This document shows, one piece after another, positions 1 to 15,982 of a stretch of 30,257 nucleotides of DNA. The notes under the pieces are model-generated. The model was not told where the DNA came from. It searched no databases and saw only the letters and a list, made by a program, of their open reading frames with translations. Numbering within the stretch: position 1 is the first letter of the stretch; the number at the start of each line of letters is the position of its first letter. The DNA is from Sphaeroforma arctica JP610 (Eukaryota; Opisthokonta; Ichthyosporea; Ichthyophonida). The position numbers were made by a program, and so were the translations under genes. The stretch is from NCBI RefSeq assembly GCF_001186125.1, contig NW_014039648.1, positions 1-30,257 on the forward strand, read 5' to 3'.

Positions 1-178
1 GTTATATAAAAGATATCTAATATGTAAACGAAAAAACAAAACAAAATTGCAGACTCGAAGCTCGTGCACACATTCATACACATTATCTCCCGACCGCCAA
101 ATTGGTTTTAATATGATATGTAAAATATATTTAGTCATTAAATTTAGGTAGAATTGATTTCAGTCACAGCGCATAATT

Positions 179-270
179 GGAGGGGGGCGAGAGAGGGGCG
201 CTTAATTTGCGGGAGGCGAGAGGGGGCGCTTAACTTGGAGGAGAGCGAGAGCGTGGCGCTTAATTTGCGG
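179..270. repeat. Imperfect G-rich tandem repeat, about 29 bp period
   Basis: Three imperfect copies of a purine-rich block (GCGAGAG followed by G runs) each end in GCGCTTAATTTG or GCGCTTAACTTG. The GCGCTTAA cores begin at about 198, 226 and 256, giving steps of 28 and 30 bp. A degenerate fourth purine block follows at 268-290. It stands out sharply from the AT-rich surroundings. Function unknown. Confidence 0.7.
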
Positions 271-375
271 GGGGGAGAGCGGGACGCATATCAGAGGGAG
301 TCTTCTTAGTTTGGTTGAGAGTTTGGACTTGGCAAGCTGGTGATTTAACAACTTCTTGTCACAGCCGTCTATTTT

Positions 376-387
376 AGAAGGCTATGT
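376..387 (+). repeat. Dispersed motif AGAAGGCTATGT
   Basis: One copy of a short motif that recurs in the spacers of this window. It is preceded by ATTTT, as are some of the other copies. See the inverted pair at 1201-1238. Confidence 0.5.
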
Positions 388-1200
388 TCTTCTTGTGTAT
401 TGAACTTTGCAATAGTGAAAGAAGGTATTTCACTGCACAAGAGTAGAGCAGTTTACCTGATCTCGGAGAGTCGGAGTAACCAATTCTGGTACCTTCAAAG
501 GCCTAAGCAGTAAGCGCACTACATAGTACATATGTAAATACTCTTACATACTTGTTTTTGTCATTTAAAAAAAATGATTTTTAAAACTAAAAAACACACA
601 CAAAAAAGAAGTAAATATGCTTAATTTTGAATTTAGAAGGCCATACACATAATATATTCTTTAGAAATTATGATAGATATTTAACATACACCAAAAGTCA
701 AGGTACTCATCATGGAGGTATTTTTAAATATACATATTTAGTGTCATATTCGTAATTTCGGATTCCCGTGTAAAATATTTATTTCTGTTCTCTGTTTTTG
801 TCTTTTTTTATAAATAGTTTTTTGAAATAGGTTTTTTTCAAAACCAACAAAACAACAACTACAAATTATATAGAAACAAAAAAAATAAAAAGTAAATAAA
901 CTTCTTGACTACATAATAAACTTTAAAGTTTCAAGTTTTAAGTCCACATACTTTTGGTTGATTGTGTCTATATGGCACCCGTGGCTATAGAAATATTAAG
1001 GCCTGAGCCCTTGTATTCTTATATGAACTAAGTGATTTTGTTTTGAATTCATATTCGAAGAAAAAAATGCGTTTAATGAAATTCAAATCACAGAAAAGGA
1101 CAAAATCCCTTGGACAGACCTGAAATTTTTACAACAGAACGAGACAAAACAAAATTCAACATTGTTGAACTACAGTGCAATTGTGCAAACCAACCGATCG

Positions 1201-1238
1201 TACATAGCCTTCTCTTATATAATTTAGAAGGCTATGTA
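1201..1238. repeat. Inverted repeat built from two copies of the AGAAGGCTATG motif
   Basis: The arms at 1201-1213 (TACATAGCCTTCT) and 1226-1238 (AGAAGGCTATGTA) are perfect 13-bp inverted copies separated by a 12-bp AT-rich loop. The same 13-mer occurs singly at 2958-2970, and shorter versions occur at 376, 26980 and, in reverse orientation, at 29546. It could be a cruciform or hairpin, a paired protein-binding site, or the remnant of a small inverted-repeat element. The sequence alone does not decide. Confidence 0.6.
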
Positions 1239-2324
1239 TGAAATGATATTTTTTTATAATATTTAGAAGTACGGATCCACGAATTCACGCTCACTAGTTT
1301 AACAGAACATTGACTCTCTCTAGTCTGAGGCGTTGTATTCTATTTCAGGTGATAGGTGGAGATTATGTACCGAAAACTGATACTTGACTGTTGTATCGGT
1401 ATAGATATTGTACACGCCTAATATTCAGTACTTGGGCCAAGGTCGCCTTACGTGGGCCCATAAATATCGACCCTACCTTTTCGAATGGACCGGATGGTTA
1501 TTAATTTTATAGTCACGGGTGCCGTATAGAAACAAACGCTCATAGCCCTTATTTACTATTAGGTTAGTACAATTTTAAAAAACTGACAATAACCAAGTCC
1601 TACTTAACCTCGTTTGCCCTCTCTAGAGAGAGGTCCAAGTTCCTTGCATACCTTAATATTCTAAAGGAGCAGTTATAATGAGTAATTGTTTTACTGAATC
1701 ACTCCAAGTGCAAGGCCTTCTTCAAGAGTGGTGACTGGTGCAGTCTGATCACCCTACTTGGCCCTTTACTTTGTTATAATTTTCTGTCAAAAAGTTGTAA
1801 TTTAAAAAAAAATAAAATATCCAGTGATTAGGATTGTGAAAAGGGCCATTCCGGCATTCCGCCATTGCCGTGAAAAAAAAAACGGCCATTTTGAAGAGGC
1901 CAAAATCCGACCACGACAGCCCTTGGGCATGTGGTGGCCAATATTTTGATTGTTGACAATCGGCGGCCAGAACATTGAATAGTCTAAAGAAAACGCTTCA
2001 ACGAGTATCAACAGAGCTAAAAGAAACATATACATATCCTTCTAAAAGAAACATACGCAGAGAAGGCACTTTCTGAGGATATGACTGCAAAGTCTGAACA
2101 GATTCATGTCGTGGGTTTCACACAGAGGGAACACTGACCTCACATAGGGTATTAAGGTTCAGGGTTTAGGGTTTACTACCTTTGGGTTCATACTGGAGGA
2201 AGACTTCATGAATATAACATCGGTTCCTAATCAGATCTTCTTTGCTTTCAATCCCTTTTCTTCTGTCTATCCTTGCTTACGCACCTGTATAGACAGCCTC
2301 CCATCGTTCGTTCAAAAACTTCAT

Positions 2325-2558
2325 CTAGTCATCTAGTAAGATATTCACGATAGTTTCTTCCCTATCAGAAGCACTATCCTCATCACTAATCAACTCTATA
2401 TCATCAGGTTCAAATTCTTCATTTTGTATAATTGCAGTAAACTTGTTCGGTTGTCTGTCTCCTAAGTTGTGTCTCTTCACCCGGCCACCACTCAAGTTCC
2501 TTGACCTGTTCGACATGACTATCACAACAGAAACTACCAGATACAAGTATGCACACAA
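2325..2558 (-). CDS. Short acidic open frame of doubtful status
   Basis: The frame encodes 77 residues. From an internal Met at residue 15 it reads as a hydrophilic protein start, with basic Arg/Lys residues followed by an acidic stretch rich in Asp, Glu and Ser (ELISDEDSASDREET). That composition is more protein-like than the other short frames nearby. I see no conserved domain, no intron-linked partner exon and no known relative. It may be a gene fragment, the N-terminal piece of a decayed DNA transposase, or chance. Confidence 0.15.
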   Translation of the reverse strand: MCAYLYLVVSVVIVMSNRSRNLSGGRVKRHNLGDRQPNKFTAIIQNEEFEPDDIELISDEDSASDREETIVNILLDD

Positions 2559-2957
2559 TTTCTCATATTACATGTCATTGGGAACTCTTGGATAATTGTC
2601 AGGCATTTCGGGGTATAAAATGCCATAATCGATCCTAAAAGTGACTGATATCGACCTAAATAGGGCATATAATGGCAAATTCAAACGGTACAATTTTTGA
2701 GTTTCTTTTTTTGGGTTTGGTGGAGACGTGGAGCTAGAGCCATACATATTTTTCAAAAAGGTGTCCGGGTGATTTTCAAGAGTCAATACAACGGCAACTA
2801 CTAGTACAAGCCGTTTCCGCTATGTATCTAAAACTCCTCGATAGGGGCACTATTTCAAGTATTTAGTATACAGTAGAGTGTAGACTAACTAGACTCACTA
2901 CATACTTACGTCTTCGAGTTCTATGCTTTGTCAAAGTCCGGGGTTGAATATATTTTT

Positions 2958-2970
2958 AGAAGGCTATGTA
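2958..2970 (+). repeat. Dispersed motif AGAAGGCTATGTA
   Basis: A single copy, identical over 13 bp to the right arm of the inverted repeat at 1201-1238. It is again preceded by a T-rich stretch. Confidence 0.55.
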
Positions 2971-3851
2971 CGGTTACTGGTTTGAAGTGATGTGAATACA
3001 TCCGACTGTACCATACATTTTTCTTTCTTTATATATATATATATATTCTGGTACATATGGTGCTAATGAAAATAAGTTTTGAGTCATAGTACAAATTAAG
3101 TGGACAAAACAAGAGGTAGACGAAATAAATAAAAGTGGTACGCCCTGATCTCAATAAATTGATTGTATATTTGTATTGTGTGATTTCACTGGTTTGTGTG
3201 CGTCGGACGTTCCCCTCTATATTTTAGTTCTATTTCTATTTTTCTTCTCTACAGAGAGTAAATAGAAATACTGACTCCATTTTTCAAAAATATAATTTTG
3301 TTGGAAGAAACAAGAAAGATATTTTCTACATATGAATAGCCTTCTTCTAAATTTTAAAAATACAAGAAGAGAAGGCTCAAGCCTCAACAAGGTTATGTTT
3401 TTTACATGTACGCCTTCTTCAATCAACCTTGATGAAAGAGCAAGAAAAAGCACACCGATCGTCTTCTGTGATTTAAAAAAAAAAGGTATGCAACTTTTTA
3501 CTTTTTATATATGTAAACTTTTTAAAAGACAAAAAGCAGTGGGCGCACTGGGCAGTGTGCTCTCTAGAGAGTGGCAGTGTGGCACACAACATTACATAGC
3601 TAACAATATTGTAAATGGAAAGTTCTTGAGTTGCTGATTGTGTTTTTGTCGACAATATAGCTATTTCAAGCAACGAGCGTGCACAGGCATACCTCACAAA
3701 TCGCATTTCTCACAAATCAGTGAAATCACAGTTCTCAAAAGTAATTTTAGATCAAATCTGTCATGCAAGTATACTGACCACATTATAGCTACTTAGACAA
3801 CTCCAAGAACATAAAGAGTGATCACATTGGTATTATATTGAGAGCGACACG

Positions 3852-6800
3852 ATGGCGGGAACAAGAGAAAAACGAGGTTTGTTTCAACTCATATTTTTCA
3901 TGATGGCTCAATGCACACGAATTCAAATCAACGGACAAGCAACTGAGGTAAGTTTGTAGCCCGCAATCTATCATGGTCTCATTCAAGCCATTTGACTGGC
4001 CCTTGCTAGCTCTTGATGATGGGTTTTTTATATAGTGTATTTATCTGTACAGTGGACAGCAGAACATGTACAGTAGACTATTTATGTGCGCTTCTTCTTC
4101 GATATTTTCTAAAGTCTACATGTACAATCACGCTGTACACAGAGCAACGAGCTGACATGCGGATACGAGGATGGGGGTGCAATATTTCCGAATGATGTTT
4201 GTTTATGTGAAACAAATACAGGCAATGTGGGCGAACAGGACTGCTTGCCTACTGCTTTTGGTAGGCTTCATCCTACCTAATAATTTCGAGTTCGAATTTG
4301 AAGTTTGGTTTGATATTGTCAAGCGCATATTTTATACATATTCTGGGCTTAAGCAAACCTTACCAAATCTTCATTTACGATATGAGACGTTTTGATACTA
4401 AACTTTGATTTAATGTAACTTCCAAACTATCGGTATAGGTGGCTGTACAATTGGTTCATCATTGGCAGTTACATCTGTGGATATGCTGGTGGTAGAATCT
4501 ACGAAGCAAATAGGTAAGACCGATGTTCAAATGAAAGGGTTGGGATTGGGGTGAGTGTGTATTTTCTTAATTTTCTTACTGTATCGATCGGAGTACAGTT
4601 TGACGGAATTACATTCCCTTGTCCATCTAACTCATAGGAGATAACTATGAGTTCATTGTAAATCACCCACCTTTCCGCGGCTACCGGTTCGTGGAGTTTT
4701 CCCTGGGTGATTGTGTGGTTTCCGCGCTACCTACTGAAAAACTGAATGCTGATATCTCAGTGGTAGGGGTATGTACGATCTATTATGACTTCTTAGCTTG
4801 CGGTGATTTGTCAAACATGTGCTTGCAGTGATGTGATAATATATAGGTTCTTCGGAAGTGTTTGGCTGATTATCCGTCGTAATTGTACAGATGCCTGTAG
4901 AAAACTGTCGATGGCGAGCTAAAGTTAGCGCAAATTTCGAACGGTGCATACTACCAACTTTCAATCAAAAGGTCAGTAGTAATGGTGCAGCGCTCGTATA
5001 CGAAGGACAGCTTGCGTACGCTATTCGTACAGGGACCCAAAGGTACGCGAGGAACGAGTTTTACTCTTATGCTCGACTTAAATTTCGTAACATTCCACTT
5101 TTACTGTCACTGATACCCCTCTTTACTACGTTCTCAATAAGTTCTAACCTATTCTATTGTCAACCGATAGCACTCTATCCGGACAACCCATCATCCGCTA
5201 TGTCCATAATATTGAACTGAAGACGGCGAGATTTGTCGAGAGTAACTTCGATACACCCGTAGTGAGCCGTATAAATGGCGCCTTTGAATCACAGCCGACA
5301 CTCACTTTAGATCGCGTAGAATACGGTATGTGCAAGTCGTAACTGTGTCGAATTAAACAATATGATAGTTTTTTGGAGTTCACATGTCATGGACTGCCAT
5401 GCATTGTAAAATGCTGAGCTGATTCTGTTTTTTCTTCTTTACCTCTTCTGTTATAGGAGACACTGGATTCTTACGGAACGGTGAGGCATTAGTCATGAGA
5501 GGTTTCACGAAAGTCATTCTGAGGAGTGTGGTGAATCACCCTCTCCAAATCTCGCTCACAGTAAGTAAATAGTATATCGCAGTAGTATGTTATCGGCTTC
5601 AACGTTTCTAATAAGATATGTTTTGACTGCATTGCAACGTTAAATAACATTTTATCAATTTTGTTTTGCAATGGCAGAATATCACACTTCAGACGCGTGG
5701 AGAGAGTCATTATGTTCCCACTGTAAACGACATCACGACCACTGATTGCACGGTCAAATCAGGCGACGTGTGCGAGCAGACTGTTCAGTTCAACATATAC
5801 CATAATGGATTGTAAGTTATTACTCATCGTGTCGTCAGTGGTTCCGTTCTGAGTTCTAACCCACATACAATACCCCAAAGACTTATTGATATCACGGGTA
5901 TTCTATTTGTACACCAATTAGATGCGCGATCGACGGACAGTATACACTGCAGGGGTATACATACGATTGTAAACCAGAAGAGGAGAATTGCCCTGGCCCA
6001 ATTAACGCTCCAGCAACATCGGTATGTGCATATGAGACTAATTGAATATTTATTTATGTGTGCAAGCATGGTGTATAAATCAGATCCAAGCCCTGACGGA
6101 TTTCCTTCTCTCCGCCCGCAGTTGATGCTGGGCTCACCCTACATGTGTGTGGGAACGCAAATTTCACCCAAATCACTAGAGCTCGCCACTCGACCGTCAA
6201 CGGGGACGGCGACAGAAATTTCAAAGTATATGACTACAGTTGACCTTGATGCACCTCTGCTGGGCACTCTAAATGCCGATGATGTATGTACAAGTTTCCA
6301 ATATTTTAAGCTCGTCACCTGATAACTCAAGCAACTAATCTAAATTATGTTACTTCTTCTGTTCTTCATTACTTAATGTTATCTATGTTTATTTACAAAT
6401 TATAAATTGAGCCATATGTCATTCTTCCAACAAACAGACTGCGCTTATAACTATAGTACTAAACTCCGGATCAGAGATAAGCATAGTTTCTATGGAACGT
6501 GTTGCGATCACGTACGGTGGAGAGACGCATCAAATTGTGGAAACGGTATGTATGACTTAACCGGTAATTCAATATATTTCAGCTCGGAAGATTACATCGA
6601 CAAGATTTTAAACATACGTCGAGACGGATGGACATCAGTGTGCGTTGCGGGAGTATAGCGACGAGCTATTCTTGTCCAACTGGGCATGATGAAGGCTATT
6701 GCAAAGGTGGTCTGTGTTATCATCGGAGTCCGACTTTCAGGATTTGTTTTTCAATGCTCTGACTCCACTTGACATTCTATGTTGCGCTTTGAAGGATACA

Positions 6801-9800
6801 TCAGTTAATGTAGCACAAGATGGTTCGCGTATCAGGATATCCATACCCTGGTCAACTATCGCAGCACTGCCTGAAAATGATACAACCATCACAGTTACTG
6901 CCACGGCAATAGCAGATAATGGACAAAACTATGAAACAACGACACAGTTCATGGTATGTATCTCCATTGTTGAACACCAAAGTGAATTGTTGCCCTGATT
7001 GCGGCTAAATATATTGTCTGTTTGAAACCTTATAACGTCCCAGTTGTTTCCATTGTTGAAGCACAATAGCTGAATAACATGACCATGCACGCTCAAAATA
7101 CGTCATGCATCTGGCTTCATTGATAGGTGGGAATTAGAGCAGGTCCAGAGAATGCAATTGAGCAAACATCACTGAACACACCCGTAATTAAGGTATGATT
7201 TCTATCGATTTGTGCATTTCTAGCTTTGTGTGTGTATCTGATCCAAGAAAATTTGTTTACGATATTGAACGCAAAGCGGGAAGTTCGAGGTGTACTTATA
7301 CTAAATATCTACTTTTGATATATCCGTAGCTTCTCACAGAAGAAGTCGAGGTTGGAGGCGGCAGACAAGGGTATTCGACGATTGTTCTAAGCTCGAAGAC
7401 TAGTGGAATGTATTCGTTTAATTCCGAGGCCAGTGTGCAACCTAAATTCATCAACGGAAGAAGTGAACGATCAGCGAAAATTCAGGTAGGCAACCCATCA
7501 GCCATGAATAAATCGAAGCGGTAGCAATCATCATTGTGATAACGTGTTGTTTTTTGATATATTTGCATCCTCACGCATGTATTTACTTTGTATTTTATAG
7601 CCTCTGCAGATTGGTTCAAGTAGCGGATGTGTCGCAGGTTCACCATGCGTGCAAAGATTGGCTGTGCGTATAGACCACAATGGAGCCTGCTTCTTGGATG
7701 GCGAAATGAAGATCGAGCGAGTGCCACTGGTCTGTCGAAGTGGCAGCGCCGAAGCCGAGGGATGCTCTCCGACCACGGTTGAGATTCAGGTAATTAGTTA
7801 ACTCCAAACAATGAGAATGCTACTTTTGCTCTATCTGCTCGTTCGCTTCTGTTTGGCTATGCGATACGAAAGAATTTGTACTAATCGTCCTACTGCCTCC
7901 TGTATAATTTAGATCAATATTGATGGATACGATGTTTGCTCTGTAGATTCCACGGTAGTTGGAAAGGCCTTCGAAATAATAATGGATGTCAAAGGAGGTA
8001 TGTGCGCAAAATGTAGTCAGTCTACGCAGATTCATTTCGCTTGGTAGTTGGTAGTCTGATGAACAGAAGGATGATAGTTGTTGAAAGCAAATTTTACATT
8101 TTTAGTAATCATCACAACTATATGATTCAATCTTTTTATCCGTAGCATAATCATGGCTTACTAAATTATAGCATCCTACTTGCTTTGTTGATTCTTCTGA
8201 TTTAATGTCTCCATCAGCGCGGCCAAATATCATTTTGGAGCATACACCAGGGAATCATGTACAATACGATGTAAAGATAGAAAGCCTCAACAAGCTTCAG
8301 CTGACACAGCTGAGTCTCAACTCTATCTTCTCATCGGTGGGAGGTTGCCAGGAGAGACAAAGTGTCAGTGAACATGGACGCCTTAAGTTGCTTGGTTCTG
8401 GCATGGAGGTATTGTGTTTTGGGTTGACATATCAAACTTTTATGCATCAATAATCTGCATCACTACTCACCTCTAACGTCTGTGATAATGCTTCGACGAA
8501 TACGATAATAAGTCCAAGTATATTATCACCACATGTAGGGCGTTGTTGACATAGATCTGGCACCCGCAGTCACCTGCGGGGCATTGTACGACCCAACCGT
8601 GGTGTTACTCGAATTTAACTTCTTGTGCGAATACAGTGCGGGAGCAGCACAGCGAAGGTATAGTTTCTATTTACTGGCGTGCAGTGCCAAATCAAACTTG
8701 TACAAAATGATATCATGTATTGAAGGGATTAATTCAGCGTCTGAAAAGCATAAAGCACGGACAGCGTGGGTCCTCATATTTCTCATATCTCAATCGTCAG
8801 ACGAAGACAAATCACCAATGTGCAGGGCTCATCCAGTGTGGGCCGGCTGCAGAAAGCAATCTCCGTGAAGAAGGCCACGACGGATACGTATGCTGAAACG
8901 GCAACAGCAGCTGACATTGTCGCTAACACGACAGCCACGACCAATACTACCACAGAAGCGACCAATGTGTCCCAGGAACAGAGTACCTCAGTCTCTATGG
9001 GTAGGTCTAGCACTCTTGTTTTATGCCACACTATGCAAACTATGAAATTTGATATATATTTCGCTTAGATTGTAATTAAATTGTCACGATCAGGTCCAAT
9101 ATCGCTTTCGTATCGACATCTTAATCTTTATCATCTCACAAACTAACTATGTTTTTTTACGCTGTGGCAGGTATCATTATTGGCGTGGTGGTGGGCGTAC
9201 TGGTTCTTATCGGCCTGATCGCCTGTCTAATAATGTATTGGGTAATGAGACGCAATCGCAAAAAGAAGGCTCAACGGAAGCAGCCTATCATAGTGACCCA
9301 ACTCTCGCAAGCGAATTCAGTCTTCGGAGTTATGTCCAAGGTATGTAGTATTAGCATCCATGTAGATTATTGGAAGGTTATTTGCATTAAAATTATCTTA
9401 AAGCATAATTGCAATTGTTAAAATATTTTGAATTACGCATTCATATTTTCATATGTAAATCCATCGTTTTTTCTAATTTTCTAACCGTCATTAGGACAAT
9501 ATGAACGCCGCGAGTCAAACGTTATTTAGACTGAAGTCTTGTCCCGGGATAGACGGAGCTGATCAGATGGTAATGGAGGCTGTCGGTGTGATGAATGATG
9601 ACGGAACAGTGGGCAACATACTTCAAGCGGTAAGTACATAAGCTCGATCTTGCTACATTGCCACAACATAGTAAATTGAAATAACATCGATGTCAATCAT
9701 CCTAATTATCTGTTGATCATATCGTGCATACAGCCCAGAACAGCAGATCCATATTCTGGTTCCGGCCCAAAGGCATTCACCTTCGACACGGGGGCTCAAT

Positions 9801-10654
9801 CATTAAACGCTAAGTCGGCTGAACAGTTGAACTATCATATCCAAGAACTGGAGAGGCGGAAGCGTCTCCTCAAAATCCAGCAGCTCAACAGGGATATCAG
9901 TGTGCTCAGCACGGGCGGTGGTGTTGGTGACGGCGCTGGGGCGTATCGGTACAACGATCAACAACCTGCATATGGCGACCTTAGTGCGTTGCGCTCCAGG
10001 AATGGCGGTGGTCCACAGGGCACTACAAAAGCGCTTTCACAAGGCCCCCCTTCATCTAACGGTGTCTCGTCAGACGGCAGTTTTCCTTCTCGCCGCAAGT
10101 CAAGTGCCGAGATTTCTGCACAGTCTTTCATTGTGGAGGAAGAGTACCTGCACCAACCAGACGCCTCTCAAATGAGAGGACATCACGGAAATAAGCCACA
10201 CAGTCCACCTGCTAGCAGACGGAAGAGTGTGGGTTCAGTTTCGAACCAGGACTCTGGGTATGGCAGTCTGCAATACAGTCGCAGCCGATCAAATCGCAGT
10301 TATAACGGGCATTTGATGCAACACAATACTCACATGAATCAAGAGCTACAATATACTATTGAGGCAAACGAACCGCTGGCAGATGATAAATTCAACAACA
10401 ACAATCTTCCTCCGGTAGTCATTATGAAGCCAATGCCGGCCATGCAGGCGGGTGGGAAAGCAGCTGACAACGGCGAAAACAAATTACGACTAAAGAAGTC
10501 GAAATCGAAGAAGACGAAGACGAAGAAAGCAGTAGAGGGTTCGCCATCTACAGTGGGCACAACACCAGCAGGAGAAACAACACCTGCGGGTGCAGTGGAT
10601 GTGCGTCCAAGCACTGAATCTCTGTTTGATATGACCGCGTTTCAAGCAGTTTGA
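3852..10654 (+). CDS. Predicted type I single-pass membrane protein, 23 exons, unrecognised family
   Basis: Family not recognised. Exons by splice sites and phase: 3852-3947, 4143-4260, 4439-4513, 4638-4768, 4891-5042, 5171-5325, 5457-5560, 5678-5811, 5922-6021, 6122-6283, 6438-6545, 6583-6639, 6741-6953, 7127-7192, 7330-7485, 7601-7789, 7913-7997, 8218-8408, 8539-8657, 8801-9000, 9171-9340, 9495-9629, 9734-10654. They total 3837 bp, or 1278 residues, in one frame. The N terminus is signal-like (LFQLIFFMMA). The ectodomain is beta-rich and Cys-containing, with a cysteine module at 301-345 and again at 619-664. RRRR at 803-806 precedes a Thr-rich stalk. The helix at 871-896 (GIIIGVVVGVLVLIGLIACL) is followed by basic RRNRKKK and a disordered tail with a charged helix (about 1000-1027), RRKS at 1092 and 1134, DSGYGS at 1145 and a Lys-rich stretch (1226-1237). 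I infer a receptor or adhesion protein. There is no FG-GAP repeat and no integrin GFFKR. The exon 12/13 junction is uncertain. Confidence 0.8.
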
Positions 10655-10763
10655 AACCAAGCTCGAGATTAAGAGTTCGCGACTGTGATCGTTGCGAAAA
10701 TTAGGAAACGTAGAAGTAGTACATGCTACAGTAAATACGCATATAGAATGATTAGTTTTTGTG

Positions 10764-10769
10764 AATAAA
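10764..10769 (+). promoter_or_regulatory. Candidate polyadenylation signal (AATAAA)
   Basis: An AATAAA lies about 110 bp downstream of the stop of the membrane-protein gene, in the 455-bp spacer between two convergent genes. The spacing suits a 3' end signal. No other function is apparent in this spacer. Confidence 0.4.
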
Positions 10770-11014
10770 AACCTTAGAATAGATTATCTGCTTTTGATTA
10801 TAAAAGCTCACGAAATTGAGATAAATATTGCGCACAGTCTCAAGAACGATTCAGGGTCTATATTTCTTCGTGGTTGTTTCTTTGACCCGCCAGAACTTCA
10901 GGAGAGCTACACAATAAGCCAAAGTTATACTTGGGCCTTTTATAGAACGATTAGCCATTTGCGGCTCCACATGACATGAAATATAATAGAAGATATGAGC
11001 AAATATCGAATTTT

Positions 11015-11020
11015 TTTATT
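11015..11020 (-). promoter_or_regulatory. Candidate polyadenylation signal for NDUFS2
   Basis: AATAAA on the minus strand, about 90 bp past the NDUFS2 stop codon. The two convergent genes would thus have facing 3' ends without overlap. Confidence 0.4.
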
Positions 11021-11109
11021 TCTTCGCAACTGCTACTGTAAAGAAATTCGTACTCTACACCCGAAGTACACAAAGAGAATTTGTAACAAAAAGCTCATCT
11101 TGGTTGAAT

Positions 11110-14181
<3,072 letters not shown>

Positions 14182-14525
14182 CTAAAGGTGACAAAGTTGG
14201 AATGACAGTGGGTATGGTATCAAAACCTGAAATATAATGTAGTTTCTTGTAGATTTTGCAACCGGCAACTCCCCCGTCTTTTAATTCACAACACGAACTA
14301 TTCAGCTTCACGACTGAATTGCCGACAGGGAACAGCAGCTACGGCACCACAGGGCACCCCATAAATTATGTTTACATAGTCCGTATGGCATCGCGGAACA
14401 AGCAGACAAGTGTGTGTATAAACTTCGAGCTCACATTGTACACAATACACGCACATAAAAACCGAAGATAGCAACTCAACTCGACGAATTGATAACATAT
14501 AGGTAACTAAGCATTGGTAACACAT

Positions 14526-15982
<1,457 letters not shown>

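Larger units (their letters stand above)
1..3851. other. Gene-poor spacer upstream of the membrane-protein gene
   Basis: I find no convincing gene in this stretch. It is AT-rich, has many homopolymer runs, and all open frames are short and lack recognisable motifs. It holds a G-rich tandem repeat near 179-270, several copies of the motif AGAAGGCTATG, and a short TA run near 3031-3045. The 5' untranslated region and promoter of the gene starting at 3852 must lie at its right end, but I see no certain core promoter element. Confidence 0.6.

Noticed and set aside
280-520. Possible LTR-like segment downstream of the G-rich repeat
   Set aside because: I see no paired terminal repeat, primer-binding site or retroelement coding sequence in the window.
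1802-2035. Minus-strand frame with Lys-Trp-Pro-Phe and Arg/Asn residues, considered as a transposase C terminus
   Set aside because: The expected catalytic Asp pattern and neighbouring domains are missing, and much of the frame comes from homopolymer runs.
2158-2174. Telomere-like AGGGTTTAGGGTTT
   Set aside because: Only two units, with no longer array nearby; too short to claim an interstitial telomere.
3332-3637. 101-codon plus-strand frame before the membrane-protein gene
   Set aside because: It has no motif, no splice partner and a biased composition from AT-rich runs; best seen as chance.
6026-6322. An alternative frame within exon 10 reading VDAGLTLHVCGNANFTQ
   Set aside because: It looks protein-like but meets a stop and does not match the phases of exons 9 and 11, which join cleanly in the chosen frame.
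3852-10654. Integrin alpha or HAP2-type identity for the membrane protein
   Set aside because: There are no FG-GAP repeats, no GFFKR motif after the membrane helix and no HAP2 signature; general architecture alone is not enough.
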